Assembly (NCBI GenBank): GCA_022822365.1
Contig: JAJEBV010000049.1
Coordinates: 1 to 64,000, forward strand
DNA from: Thermoanaerobaculia bacterium
Lineage (GTDB): Bacteria; Acidobacteriota; Thermoanaerobaculia; Multivoradales; Multivoraceae
Direction of reading: 5' to 3'
DNA: 64,000 nt
Part shown: one piece after another, positions 41,276 through 49,623 of the stretch
Layout: every line of letters starts with the position of its first letter
Position numbering within the stretch: position 1 is the stretch's first letter
Program-made: the position numbers and the translations under genes
The notes under the pieces: model-generated
What the model was told of the DNA's origin: nothing
Database searches by the model: none
The model's input: only the letters and a program-made list of their open reading frames with translations

Positions 41276-42475
41276 ATGACCGAACGCCCACTGCGCTGGC
41301 TGTTCTTCTACGACTGCATCTACCCGGAATCGCTCGGGGGCGTCGAGCACCGGAACTACGAGCTGGCACGGGAGCTGGGTCGGCTCGGCCACGAGGTCGT
41401 GCTGTCGGGCTGGGCTGAGGCACCGACCGAACCCCACCCGAACGTCCGCGTCGAACCGGTGGCCAGGGCGAGCCGGCGCTACCTGGCACGTGGCCGCAGG
41501 TCGGGCATCGAAGCGCTGACGCTCGCCTCCCAGGTGCGCCGCATTCCGCTCGACGACATCGACATCGTCGAGACCGCGAACATCCCCTATCTGCACTTGC
41601 CGCTACTGGCCAGGCGCTGCCGACGGCGGCGGATTCCGCTGCTCGTCACCTGGCACGAGCACTGGGGCAGCTACTGGCGTCGGCACCGGCCTCCAGGCCG
41701 GTTCGGCCCGGGCATGTGGCGGTTCTACGCTCTCTGCGAACGGCTGTCGCTTCGTTTCGGCACGCAGGCGGTGGCGGTCAGCCGGCTCACCGCCAACCGC
41801 GTATCGACGGTGCGCGGCGATGCCGTCGACGTGATCCCGAACGGTATTCCGTTCGAGAGAATCCGGGCCCTCGCGGCCGACGCGGACGCGTCCGCACCGC
41901 CCCTCGTCTACGCCGGCCGGTTGATCCCGGAGAAACGGATCGATCTGTTGCTCGACGCGACGGCCAGGCTGGCGACAGCCGAGGTCGGCCGCCAGCTCAT
42001 CGACGAGCACGGCGCCCTGCTCCGGATCATCGGCGGCGGACCGGCGGAAGACGACATCCGCGCGCACATCGAGCGCGAGAACCTCTCCGGCGTCGTCGAC
42101 TTCGCCGGCCGGCTGCCCGGGAACGAGGACGTATGGCGTGCCGTAGCCGGCGCCCAGATCGCGGTACAACCCTCCGCCCGGGAGGGCTTCGGGCTCTTCC
42201 CGCTGGAGGCGATGGCCGCGGGCGTGCCGGTGGTGCACTGCCGGTCGCCGAACAGCGCTGTGTCCGAGCTGGTTCGGAACGGCCGGGAAGGATGGGCGGT
42301 CGACCCCGACGCCGGCGAACTGACCCGCCTGCTGCAGCGGCTGCTCGACACCCCCGCGCAACTCGCCGCCGCTTCGAGCTCGGCGGTCGAGCGCGCGGCC
42401 GGCTACGACTGGCGGCAAGTGGCCGCCCAGGTCGTCGAAACCGGGAGCGAACTGGTCCGGCGCGAGCAAAGCTGA
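41276..42475 (+). CDS. Family 4 glycosyltransferase
   Basis: The 399-residue GT-B protein has the GT4 signature: an N-terminal acceptor domain beginning YPESLGGVEHRNYELARELGRLGHEV, the strand VIPNGIP, VYAGRLIPEKRIDLLL in the donor domain and the E-x7-E motif in EGFGLFPLEAM. GT4 enzymes transfer sugars from nucleotide donors to lipids, proteins or polysaccharides at the cytosolic membrane face. A sulfolipid synthase of the SqdX type belongs to GT4, and a UDP-sulfoquinovose synthase gene lies 4 kb upstream, so such a role is possible but unproven. The ATG follows TACGCT by 7 bases. Confidence 0.88.
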   Translation: MTERPLRWLFFYDCIYPESLGGVEHRNYELARELGRLGHEVVLSGWAEAPTEPHPNVRVEPVARASRRYLARGRRSGIEALTLASQVRRIPLDDIDIVETANIPYLHLPLLARRCRRRRIPLLVTWHEHWGSYWRRHRPPGRFGPGMWRFYALCERLSLRFGTQAVAVSRLTANRVSTVRGDAVDVIPNGIPFERIRALAADADASAPPLVYAGRLIPEKRIDLLLDATARLATAEVGRQLIDEHGALLRIIGGGPAEDDIRAHIERENLSGVVDFAGRLPGNEDVWRAVAGAQIAVQPSAREGFGLFPLEAMAAGVPVVHCRSPNSAVSELVRNGREGWAVDPDAGELTRLLQRLLDTPAQLAAASSSAVERAAGYDWRQVAAQVVETGSELVRREQS

Positions 42476-42504
42476 GGGGCCGGGTCCGAAGGCCCGAACT
42501 GCTG

Positions 42505-42510
42505 TAGTGT
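42505..42510 (+). promoter_or_regulatory. -10 box before DUF6165 gene
   Basis: TAGTGT is followed by 10 bases and the GTG at 42521. No Shine-Dalgarno sequence is present. Confidence 0.35.
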
Positions 42511-42520
42511 CTGCGCCGTC

Positions 42521-42913
42521 GTGGGCACCGTGCTGCAGGTCGAGGTATCGGCGGGCGAACTCGTCGACAAGATCACGATCCTCGAGATCAAGGCCGAAAG
42601 GATCGCCGACCCGGACAAGGTCGCCAACGTACAGCGCGAACTCCGGAGCCTGGTCGCCGCCCGCAGCGCGGCGCTGCCGAGTTCCCGGGAACTGGACGAG
42701 CTGACCGCGGAACTGCGCGGGATCAACGAGCGGCTGTGGGAAATCGAGGACGACATCCGCGATTGCGAGCGGAAGAGCGACTTCGGCGAGCGCTTCATCG
42801 AGCTCGCCAGGGCCGTCTACCGCACGAACGACCGGCGCGCGGCCGCGAAACGCGGCATCAATGAGCTGCTGGGCTCCGAACTGGTCGAAGAGAAGGACTA
42901 CGCCGACTACTGA
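42521..42913 (+). CDS. DUF6165-like protein
   Basis: The 130-residue protein is almost wholly helical: VSAGELVDKITILEIKAERI, then a coiled-coil-like middle (ELDELTAELRGINERLWEIEDDIR) and a basic end. I recognise it as DUF6165, often encoded beside glycosyltransferases. No catalytic residues stand out. It follows the GT4 gene in the same direction, 45 bases on, with its own possible -10 box. A structural or regulatory role in glycan synthesis is only a guess from neighbourhood. Confidence 0.65.
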   Translation: MGTVLQVEVSAGELVDKITILEIKAERIADPDKVANVQRELRSLVAARSAALPSSRELDELTAELRGINERLWEIEDDIRDCERKSDFGERFIELARAVYRTNDRRAAAKRGINELLGSELVEEKDYADY

Positions 42914-42928
42914 GGAGGTCAGGCTCTC

Positions 42929-43369
42929 CTACCAGGTGCCCTCGTTCGGCATCGAGGCCCACGGCTCCTCCACCGGCAGCGAGCCGCCTTCCTGCAGCAG
43001 TTCGATCGAGATCCCGTCGGGCGAACGGATGAAGGCCATGCGGCCGTCCCGAGGCGGCCGGTTGATCACGACGCCCTGATCCTGGAGCGACCGGCACGTG
43101 CCATAGATGTCCTCGACCTCGAACGCCAGGTGGCCGAAGTTCCGGCCACCGGTGTAGTCCTCGGGATCCCAGTTGTACGTCAACTCAAGCAGCGGCGCGG
43201 TCCGCTCGCGGGCCAGCTCGACGTCCGAGGGCGCGGCCAGGAAGACGAGCGTGAACCGTCCCTGCTCGCTGTCGAACCGGCGCATCTCGACCATCCCCAG
43301 CTTGCCGCAGTAGAAATCGATCGCCTCCTCCAGGCTGCGAACGCGGACCATCGTGTGCAGGTACTTCAT
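42929..43369 (-). CDS. gloA: VOC-family lactoylglutathione lyase-like protein
   Basis: The 146-residue protein matches glyoxalase I: H5 in KYLHTMVRV, a Glu in LLELTYN, a His in FGHLAFEV and a Glu in SIELLQ form the expected metal set. Glyoxalase I converts the methylglyoxal-glutathione hemithioacetal to S-lactoylglutathione. The NWDPEDYTGGRNFGH stretch is typical of GloA. A GGGAGG sequence precedes the ATG at 43369. It is convergent with the DUF6165 gene. A related VOC enzyme with another substrate cannot be excluded. Confidence 0.82.
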   Translation of the reverse strand: MKYLHTMVRVRSLEEAIDFYCGKLGMVEMRRFDSEQGRFTLVFLAAPSDVELARERTAPLLELTYNWDPEDYTGGRNFGHLAFEVEDIYGTCRSLQDQGVVINRPPRDGRMAFIRSPDGISIELLQEGGSLPVEEPWASMPNEGTW

Positions 43370-43425
43370 GCCTCGCCTCCCTGATCGCTGCCGGCGGCTC
43401 CGTTCTGGCCGGCCGGACGATCCGG

Positions 43426-43431
43426 TAGCTT
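43426..43431 (+). promoter_or_regulatory. -10 box of a probably leaderless promoter (aminotransferase)
   Basis: TAGCTT is followed by 7 bases and the GTG at 43439. A second TANNNT (TACGCT, 43431-43436) lies too close to the start to serve it. Confidence 0.45.
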
Positions 43432-43438
43432 ACGCTCC

Positions 43439-44593
43439 GTGCTGATCAGACCGGTAGTTCAACGAGTGATCGATTCCCCGATCACCCAGGTCGGACGCTG
43501 GAAGGAAGCGGCGGCCCCCCACCTACCGCTCATCGACGTCTCCCAGGCCGCCCCGACCTACCCGCCCGCTCGGGAACTGCGCGACCACATCGCAGCCGTT
43601 GCTCAGAGTGTGGCCACGGCGACGTACACGGACCAACAGGGGATCCTCCCACTTCGCGAGGGCCTTGCTCGCTCTCTGACGGTGGACTACGACGCCCCGG
43701 TCGCGGCCGAGAGCGTCGCGGTCACCGCCGGCTGCAACCAGGCCTTCTGCCTGGCGATGATGGCGCTGACCGAACCGGGCGACGAGGTCCTGCTGCCCCT
43801 GCCCTCCTACTTCAACCACGACATGTGGCTGCGTTCCCAGGACGTGGCGCCGGTCTACCTGGAACCCGGCCCGGACATGACCCCGGACCCGGCGGAGGCC
43901 GCGGCCGCGATCACCGACAGAACACGCGCCATCGTCCTGGTCACGCCGAACAACCCGACCGGCGCCGTCTACCCGCCGGCCCTAATCGAGAGCTTCTTCG
44001 AACTCGCCCGAAGGCGCGGGCTGGCGCTCGTCATCGACGAGACCTACCGGGAGTTCCGCGACGACTCCGAACCGCCGCACACGCTCTTCTCGCGTCCCGA
44101 CTGGAGCGACACGCTGATCCACCTCTACAGCTTCTCCAAGGCCTACTGCATGGCTGGCTACCGGATCGGCTGCATGGCCACGAACCCCGGCCTGCTCCGG
44201 GAAACGCTGAAAATCGCCGACTGCGTCGCTCTCTGCCCATCCCACATCGGCCAGTTGGCAGCGACCTTCTGCCTCGAACACCTCGACGACTGGAAACGCG
44301 AGTACCGCCGCACCGTCCGCGACCGCGTCGCCTACGCCGCCCGCCGCCTACGCGAAGCGAAGACCGGCTTTCAAGTCGTCTCCTCCGGCGGCTACTTCGT
44401 CTACCTTCGCCACCCCTTCACCGACCGCTCCTCAGCCTCCGTCGGCCGCAGCCTCGCCGAAGACCACGGCATCCTCTGCCTGGCCGGCTCCATGTTCGGC
44501 CCGGGCCAGGACCGCTACCTCCGCCTAGCCTTCGCCAACGTCGACCTCCCCGCCATCGACGAGCTGGTAACGCGGCTCGGCCGGATCGGGTAG
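43439..44593 (+). CDS. Class I/II PLP-dependent aminotransferase
   Basis: The 384-residue protein has the fold-type I features: VTAGCNQAFCLA, TPNNPTGAVYPP, ALVIDETYREF with the PLP Asp/Tyr, and the Schiff-base Lys in SFSKAYCMAGYRIG. It transfers amino groups between an amino acid and a 2-oxoacid, but the specificity cannot be read. GTG at 43439 follows a TAGCTT box by 7 bases. The gene stands alone and is convergent with the phosphoesterase gene about 100 bases away. Confidence 0.88.
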   Translation: MLIRPVVQRVIDSPITQVGRWKEAAAPHLPLIDVSQAAPTYPPARELRDHIAAVAQSVATATYTDQQGILPLREGLARSLTVDYDAPVAAESVAVTAGCNQAFCLAMMALTEPGDEVLLPLPSYFNHDMWLRSQDVAPVYLEPGPDMTPDPAEAAAAITDRTRAIVLVTPNNPTGAVYPPALIESFFELARRRGLALVIDETYREFRDDSEPPHTLFSRPDWSDTLIHLYSFSKAYCMAGYRIGCMATNPGLLRETLKIADCVALCPSHIGQLAATFCLEHLDDWKREYRRTVRDRVAYAARRLREAKTGFQVVSSGGYFVYLRHPFTDRSSASVGRSLAEDHGILCLAGSMFGPGQDRYLRLAFANVDLPAIDELVTRLGRIG

Positions 44594-44698
44594 GTGACAC
44601 CCGCCTGGACCGGTGCCACGCGACCCGGTGCGGTCCTGCCTGCGAGCGTCCGCTGGGAACCTCACCTCCGGCCCCGCCGGCAGGCGGCCTGAACCGAC

Positions 44699-45367
44699 TC
44701 AATCCGGCGCGCGGATCTCGAAGTCGACGGAGCCGGACTCCGGGTCGGCGTCGATGACGACGGAGCGGCCCTGGAACCAGGGGCCGGGGTTGACGACGCG
44801 GGTCGGGCCGACCGTGCCGGCGCCGATGGATTCGTGGATGTGGCCGGAGAAGACGAGGTCGGGCTGGTGGCGCTCGACGGCGTCGCGGAGCGACTTCGAG
44901 CCGACGTGCTGGCCGCGGGCGAGGTCGCAGGCGGTGCCGAAGGGCGGCTGGTGGGAGACCAGGATCGTTGGCCTGCCTTCGACCGAGGCGGCGTTCTCGA
45001 AGGCCTCGGCGGCAACCCGCTCGTAGTCTTCCTCGGTCCGCTCGTAGGGAAGGTCGCCGAAAGGGAGACCGCCGGAGAGGCCGAGGAAGCGGACGCCGTC
45101 GATCACGCGAGCCCGACGATCGAGGTCGATGTCGATCTCGCGGAAGTAGTCCTCGACCGGCGGCTGGTCGCAGTTGCCGCACACCGCCAGCACCGGCACA
45201 CCGGAGTCAAGCAGCGGCTCGACGATGCGGCGGGCATGGTCCGGGCCGAGAAAGTTCGTCAGATCGCCGGCCAGGAGCACCAAGTCGAAGCTGGACGGGT
45301 CCGGCAGGCGCGGCGGCCTCTTGCCGGACCAGTGTAAGTCGACGACGCCAAGGATGCGCAGCGTCAA
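44699..45367 (-). CDS. Calcineurin-like metallophosphoesterase
   Basis: The 222-residue protein shows the metallophosphoesterase motif set: GVVDLHWS (an unusual first motif with D-L-H), LLAGDLTNF, VCGNCDQ (the GNxD/H block), VSHQPPFGTACD and FSGHIHES. It probably hydrolyses a phosphoester with a dinuclear metal site. Related small proteins belong to the YfcE/archaeal group. A TTG at 45367 is the only plausible start before the first strand. It lies 24 bases after the gene that follows on the map, so both may be in one minus-strand transcript. Confidence 0.83.
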   Translation of the reverse strand: MTLRILGVVDLHWSGKRPPRLPDPSSFDLVLLAGDLTNFLGPDHARRIVEPLLDSGVPVLAVCGNCDQPPVEDYFREIDIDLDRRARVIDGVRFLGLSGGLPFGDLPYERTEEDYERVAAEAFENAASVEGRPTILVSHQPPFGTACDLARGQHVGSKSLRDAVERHQPDLVFSGHIHESIGAGTVGPTRVVNPGPWFQGRSVVIDADPESGSVDFEIRAPD

Positions 45368-45391
45368 GGTCGGTCCCCGGCCGTTCGGCCG

Positions 45392-45793
45392 TCAGTGAAC
45401 CAGCGAAGGAGTCGAGTGGGCCGACTCCTGGGGTTCGTCGTCCAGGCCGTGGGACATGACGAAGACCCATGCGGCCATGCGCTCACTCTCCGTCTCCGAG
45501 ATCAACTCGAAAACGTACTCGTTCTCGTGCTCGCCCTGGAACGACTGGACATAGGCGACGCGCTCGCGGTCGATCAGGATCTCTCCAACCAGGCGCTTGC
45601 CGTAAACGAGCTGCGCGATCAGGAGAGTGTTCTCCTCCGCAACGAACTGCCAGTGGAAGTCTTCGTCGTCGCAGAGCAAGGCGTCGACCGATCCGGCCCG
45701 GATGACGCAGTTCGGATGGAGGACGAGCCAGTTCCAGAAGGTATCGAGATCGAGCGTGACCCGGGATCGCTCGACCGCGGTCGGGGCGGTCAT
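45392..45793 (-). CDS. Conserved protein of unknown function
   Basis: The 133-residue protein has no family I recognise. It is acidic and looks like an alternating alpha/beta fold: LDTFWNWLVLHPNCVIRAG at the start, EDFHWQFVAEENTLLIAQLVYG in the middle and a helix RMAAWVFVMSHGL near the end. There is no signal peptide or membrane segment. The frame is open far upstream, but the ATG at 45793 is preceded by TACGAT with a 6-base gap, and the divergent gene begins 38 bases away. It may be transcribed with the phosphoesterase. Confidence 0.65.
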   Translation of the reverse strand: MTAPTAVERSRVTLDLDTFWNWLVLHPNCVIRAGSVDALLCDDEDFHWQFVAEENTLLIAQLVYGKRLVGEILIDRERVAYVQSFQGEHENEYVFELISETESERMAAWVFVMSHGLDDEPQESAHSTPSLVH

Positions 45794-45830
45794 CGCGCCA
45801 TCGTATCCAAGCGGCGCTAGAGTGCGCCCC
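45794..45830. promoter_or_regulatory. Divergent leaderless-type promoters
   Basis: Two outward -10 boxes share 37 bases. TACGAT on the minus strand (45800-45805) is 6 bases from the ATG at 45793. TAGAGT on the plus strand (45818-45823) is 7 bases from the ATG at 45831. No Shine-Dalgarno sequence serves either gene. Confidence 0.55.
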
Positions 45831-46826
<996 letters not shown>

Positions 46827-46885
46827 CGCGCCGGCTTCCGACGCTTGACCCAACCAGGGACCGACAACAGAGGGGAGAGGCAAGG

Positions 46886-47626
46886 ATGGATCTGGGAATC
46901 CAGGGAAAGAAAGCCGCCGTGGCCGCGTCATCGACCGGACTCGGCTTCGGCTGCGCCAGGGCGCTGCTCGAGGACGGCGCGGAAGTTGCGATCTGCAGCC
47001 GCAGCGAGGAGCGGATCAGGGTAGCCGCCGCGGAACTGGGCGCCGGCGCCGTGCCCATCGTCGCCGACATGTCCACCGAGGAAGGCGCGCGTTCCTTCGT
47101 CGAGCAGGCGACCGAGAAGCTGGGCCAGGTCGATATCCTGGTCGCCAACGCCGGCGGCCCGCCGCCCGGTTCCCCGGCCACCACTTCGATCGACGGCTAC
47201 CGCGAGGCAATCGACCTCAACCTGCTGTCGACGATCGTCATGTGCCAGGCGGCTCTCCCCGGCATGCGCGAGCGCGGCTGGGGGCGGATCGTGGCGATCA
47301 CCTCGATCGGCGCCCGCCAGCCGATCGGCAACCTTGCCGCCTCCTCCGTGGCCCGCGCCGGCGTCAGCAGCTTCCTCAAGACCCTGTCGGCGGAGGTCGC
47401 CCGGGACGGCGTGACGGTCAACTCGGCCCAGCCCGGCATCCACGCCACCGACCGCATCAAATCCCTGGGCAACACGGACGTCGTGGCGCAGCGCGTGCCC
47501 ACCGGGACACTCGGCACCGCCGAGGACTTCGGCAAGGCGGTCGCCTTCCTGTGCTCCGAGCCGGCGAAGTTCATCACCGGCACGAGCATTCTGCTCGACG
47601 GCGGAGCGTACACCGGGCTGATCTAG
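46886..47626 (+). CDS. Short-chain dehydrogenase-like protein lacking the YxxxK pair
   Basis: The 246-residue protein has the SDR Rossmann fold with a cofactor loop ASSTGLGFG and the NAG motif (VANAGGPPPG). The active-site serine S140 is present, but the expected Tyr and Lys are S153 and R157 (LAASSVARAG). A diverged SDR subgroup annotated as 3-oxoacyl-ACP reductases shares this feature. It may bind substrate and cofactor without classical catalysis, or use other residues. A GGGGAGAGG Shine-Dalgarno sequence precedes the ATG. Convergent with a TetR gene. Confidence 0.82.
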   Translation: MDLGIQGKKAAVAASSTGLGFGCARALLEDGAEVAICSRSEERIRVAAAELGAGAVPIVADMSTEEGARSFVEQATEKLGQVDILVANAGGPPPGSPATTSIDGYREAIDLNLLSTIVMCQAALPGMRERGWGRIVAITSIGARQPIGNLAASSVARAGVSSFLKTLSAEVARDGVTVNSAQPGIHATDRIKSLGNTDVVAQRVPTGTLGTAEDFGKAVAFLCSEPAKFITGTSILLDGGAYTGLI

Positions 47627-47643
47627 ACGGCCCTGGAGCCGCG

Positions 47644-48291
47644 TCACCCGGCCGCGACTTCAAGCTCCGCGTCGAGAGCGGCCAGCCGACTCTGGCTCTC
47701 CAGCATCTCCTGCTCCAGTCGGGGACGCGCCGCGTCCGTTGCGGCCGCCAGCAGGCACAGGCTAACGAAGTACCCGACCCGCGCCGCCGTCTCCTCGGCG
47801 TCGACGACCCGGCGCGCCCAAAGAGGCAACCACACATGGGCGTGACCGAGCATGACCAGGGCCAACTGCTCGATGTCGACCGAAGGAACCAGGTCGCCGT
47901 CGGCAGCGGCCTGTCGCAGTTCAGCTTCCAGGTGCACCCTCGCGACCCCTTCGATCGGGCCATTCCCCGGGCGACGCCGTGGTCCAGGTTGATTGATGGG
48001 CCTCGCCAGACCGGGTGGTGACTCCCTTACGCCCAGCATCAGATCGACGATCGCACGAATGCGGTCGAAGGGCTCCGTTTCCTCGAGTTGCCCGATCCGG
48101 CGCTCCAGTTTCCGAGCTCCGGATCGGCGGAGGGCCTCGAGGATTTCCTCCTTCGACCCGTAGTAGTTGTAGAGGGTGGTGACATCGAGCCGCGCCTTGC
48201 GGGCCAACTCGCGCATGGTGCATGCCTCGACGCCTCCATTGGAGATCAGCTTCGTGGCCGCCTCCAGGATCCGCCGCTTGCGGCGACGCAT
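47644..48291 (-). CDS. TetR-family transcriptional regulator
   Basis: The 215-residue protein has an N-terminal TetR helix-turn-helix: RRILEAATKLISNGGVEACTMRELARKARLDVTTLYNYYGSKEEIL. The C-terminal ligand domain is less conserved and helical. Such proteins repress genes until a ligand binds. A TTG at 48315 would add eight residues, and I prefer ATG 48291 preceded by GAAGAG. It lies downstream of the MFS gene on the same strand, with a 130-base gap, and could regulate the transporter operon or the convergent SDR gene. Confidence 0.88.
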   Translation of the reverse strand: MRRRKRRILEAATKLISNGGVEACTMRELARKARLDVTTLYNYYGSKEEILEALRRSGARKLERRIGQLEETEPFDRIRAIVDLMLGVRESPPGLARPINQPGPRRRPGNGPIEGVARVHLEAELRQAAADGDLVPSVDIEQLALVMLGHAHVWLPLWARRVVDAEETAARVGYFVSLCLLAAATDAARPRLEQEMLESQSRLAALDAELEVAAG

Positions 48292-48423
48292 GTTCAGTTC
48301 TCTTCGACCCGCCAAGAAACCTCCTCGCCCGGGAGCCCGCGCGCCCGGAATGGGCGCAGAGTCTACAGTCGATCCGACAGTTGTTCCAACTTTGTTGGTG
48401 TCACTGAAGCCACCCGTCCGGCT

Positions 48424-49623
48424 TCACGCCGGCCGGCGCACAAAGTCCTTCCCCGCCGCCCAGAGCGTCACGCAGCCAAGCCAGGACATGACCGCTCCCA
48501 GCGCATAGGCGTTCCGATAGCCGCCCGCCAGGTCGTGAGCCCATCCCAGCAGGAACGGCCCGAGCGCGACGCCGATCGAGGCGAGCAGCGTGCTCACCGA
48601 GTAGATCCGCGCGTAGCTCCTGGTGCCGAAAGCCTCGGCGATCAGGAGCGGCTGCATCATGAGGAAACTGCCGATGGTGAGCCCGAAGGCGCTGGACGTG
48701 ACCAGCAGGCCCGCCACGCTCGTGCTCGATCCCAGGACGACCAGCGTCACCCCCTGAAAAACGAGCAAGACCAGCGAGAAACCGCGGTAGGGAATCCGCG
48801 CCAGCAACGCGCCGGAGGCCAGCCGACCGACGACGCTCGAGGCGGCCAGTACCGAGACCGCGAGGCCCGCCACACCCGGTTCGTGGACGCTGACGAGCCG
48901 AAACTGGTGGGCGATGGCGCCGACCTGCGCCATCAGGCCGAAGAAGAACGTGCCGGCGATGCCCAGGAAGTACCGCGAGCGGAACGCCTCCCGGGCTCCG
49001 ACACCGGGCTCCTCGGCGCCATCGAACTCCCCCAGCCGGTCCTTCTCCCCGCGCGGCCGCGGAATCAGCCGCCACAGCGACACGGGCAGGATGCCCACGA
49101 CGTACACGGCGGCCACGATCTCGCTGCCGCGCCGCAGACCGTACTCGCCCATCACCCAGGCCGCGAAGGGCGCGACCGCGATGCCGCCGACCGAGAGACC
49201 CGTGAACACCACCGACAGGGCGAGTGCCCGGCGGCGCGCGAACCACCGGGTGACGACCGTGCTCGCGGTCAGCATGTTCGTCGCGGAGAAGCCGAAACCG
49301 AAGAGGGCGAAGGCCGAGTAGACCTGCAGGATCGTCTCCACGCGACCGATCAGGACCAGAGCCGCGGCGCAGATCGCGACGCCCGCCGCGACGGACCAGC
49401 GGGCATCGACGCGCTCGATCACACTGGCGACGCCGAGGCCGGCGAAACCGCTCACGGCGAAGAAGATCGTCGGGGCAAGCGAGGCCGCGAAGACGGTCAG
49501 CCCGCGTTCGCGCGTCAGCGCCTCGAGTAGCACCGACTGGTTGTAGAAGCCGAGGCCGGACGAGAACATCATCATCACGAACAGGGCTCCGACGATCTGC
49601 CAGCGGGTGGAGATGCGCCGCAT
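48424..49623 (-). CDS. Major facilitator superfamily transporter
   Basis: The 399-residue protein has about 12 hydrophobic segments and the MFS loop motif in a diverged form. It starts with a cytosolic RRISTRWQ and a first helix IVGALFVMMMFSSG. The arrangement resembles oxalate/formate antiporter-like or monocarboxylate carriers (LTRERGLTVFAASLAPTIFFAVSGFAG). The substrate is unknown. The ATG overlaps the stop of the ABC permease gene by one base (TGATG), so it is part of that operon. Confidence 0.87.
   Translation of the reverse strand: MRRISTRWQIVGALFVMMMFSSGLGFYNQSVLLEALTRERGLTVFAASLAPTIFFAVSGFAGLGVASVIERVDARWSVAAGVAICAAALVLIGRVETILQVYSAFALFGFGFSATNMLTASTVVTRWFARRRALALSVVFTGLSVGGIAVAPFAAWVMGEYGLRRGSEIVAAVYVVGILPVSLWRLIPRPRGEKDRLGEFDGAEEPGVGAREAFRSRYFLGIAGTFFFGLMAQVGAIAHQFRLVSVHEPGVAGLAVSVLAASSVVGRLASGALLARIPYRGFSLVLLVFQGVTLVVLGSSTSVAGLLVTSSAFGLTIGSFLMMQPLLIAEAFGTRSYARIYSVSTLLASIGVALGPFLLGWAHDLAGGYRNAYALGAVMSWLGCVTLWAAGKDFVRRPA

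Noticed and set aside
44610..44645. GGACCG...CGGTCC inverted repeat between convergent genes as a terminator
   Set aside because: The loop is 18 bases and the inner bases do not pair consistently. The evidence is too weak to list.
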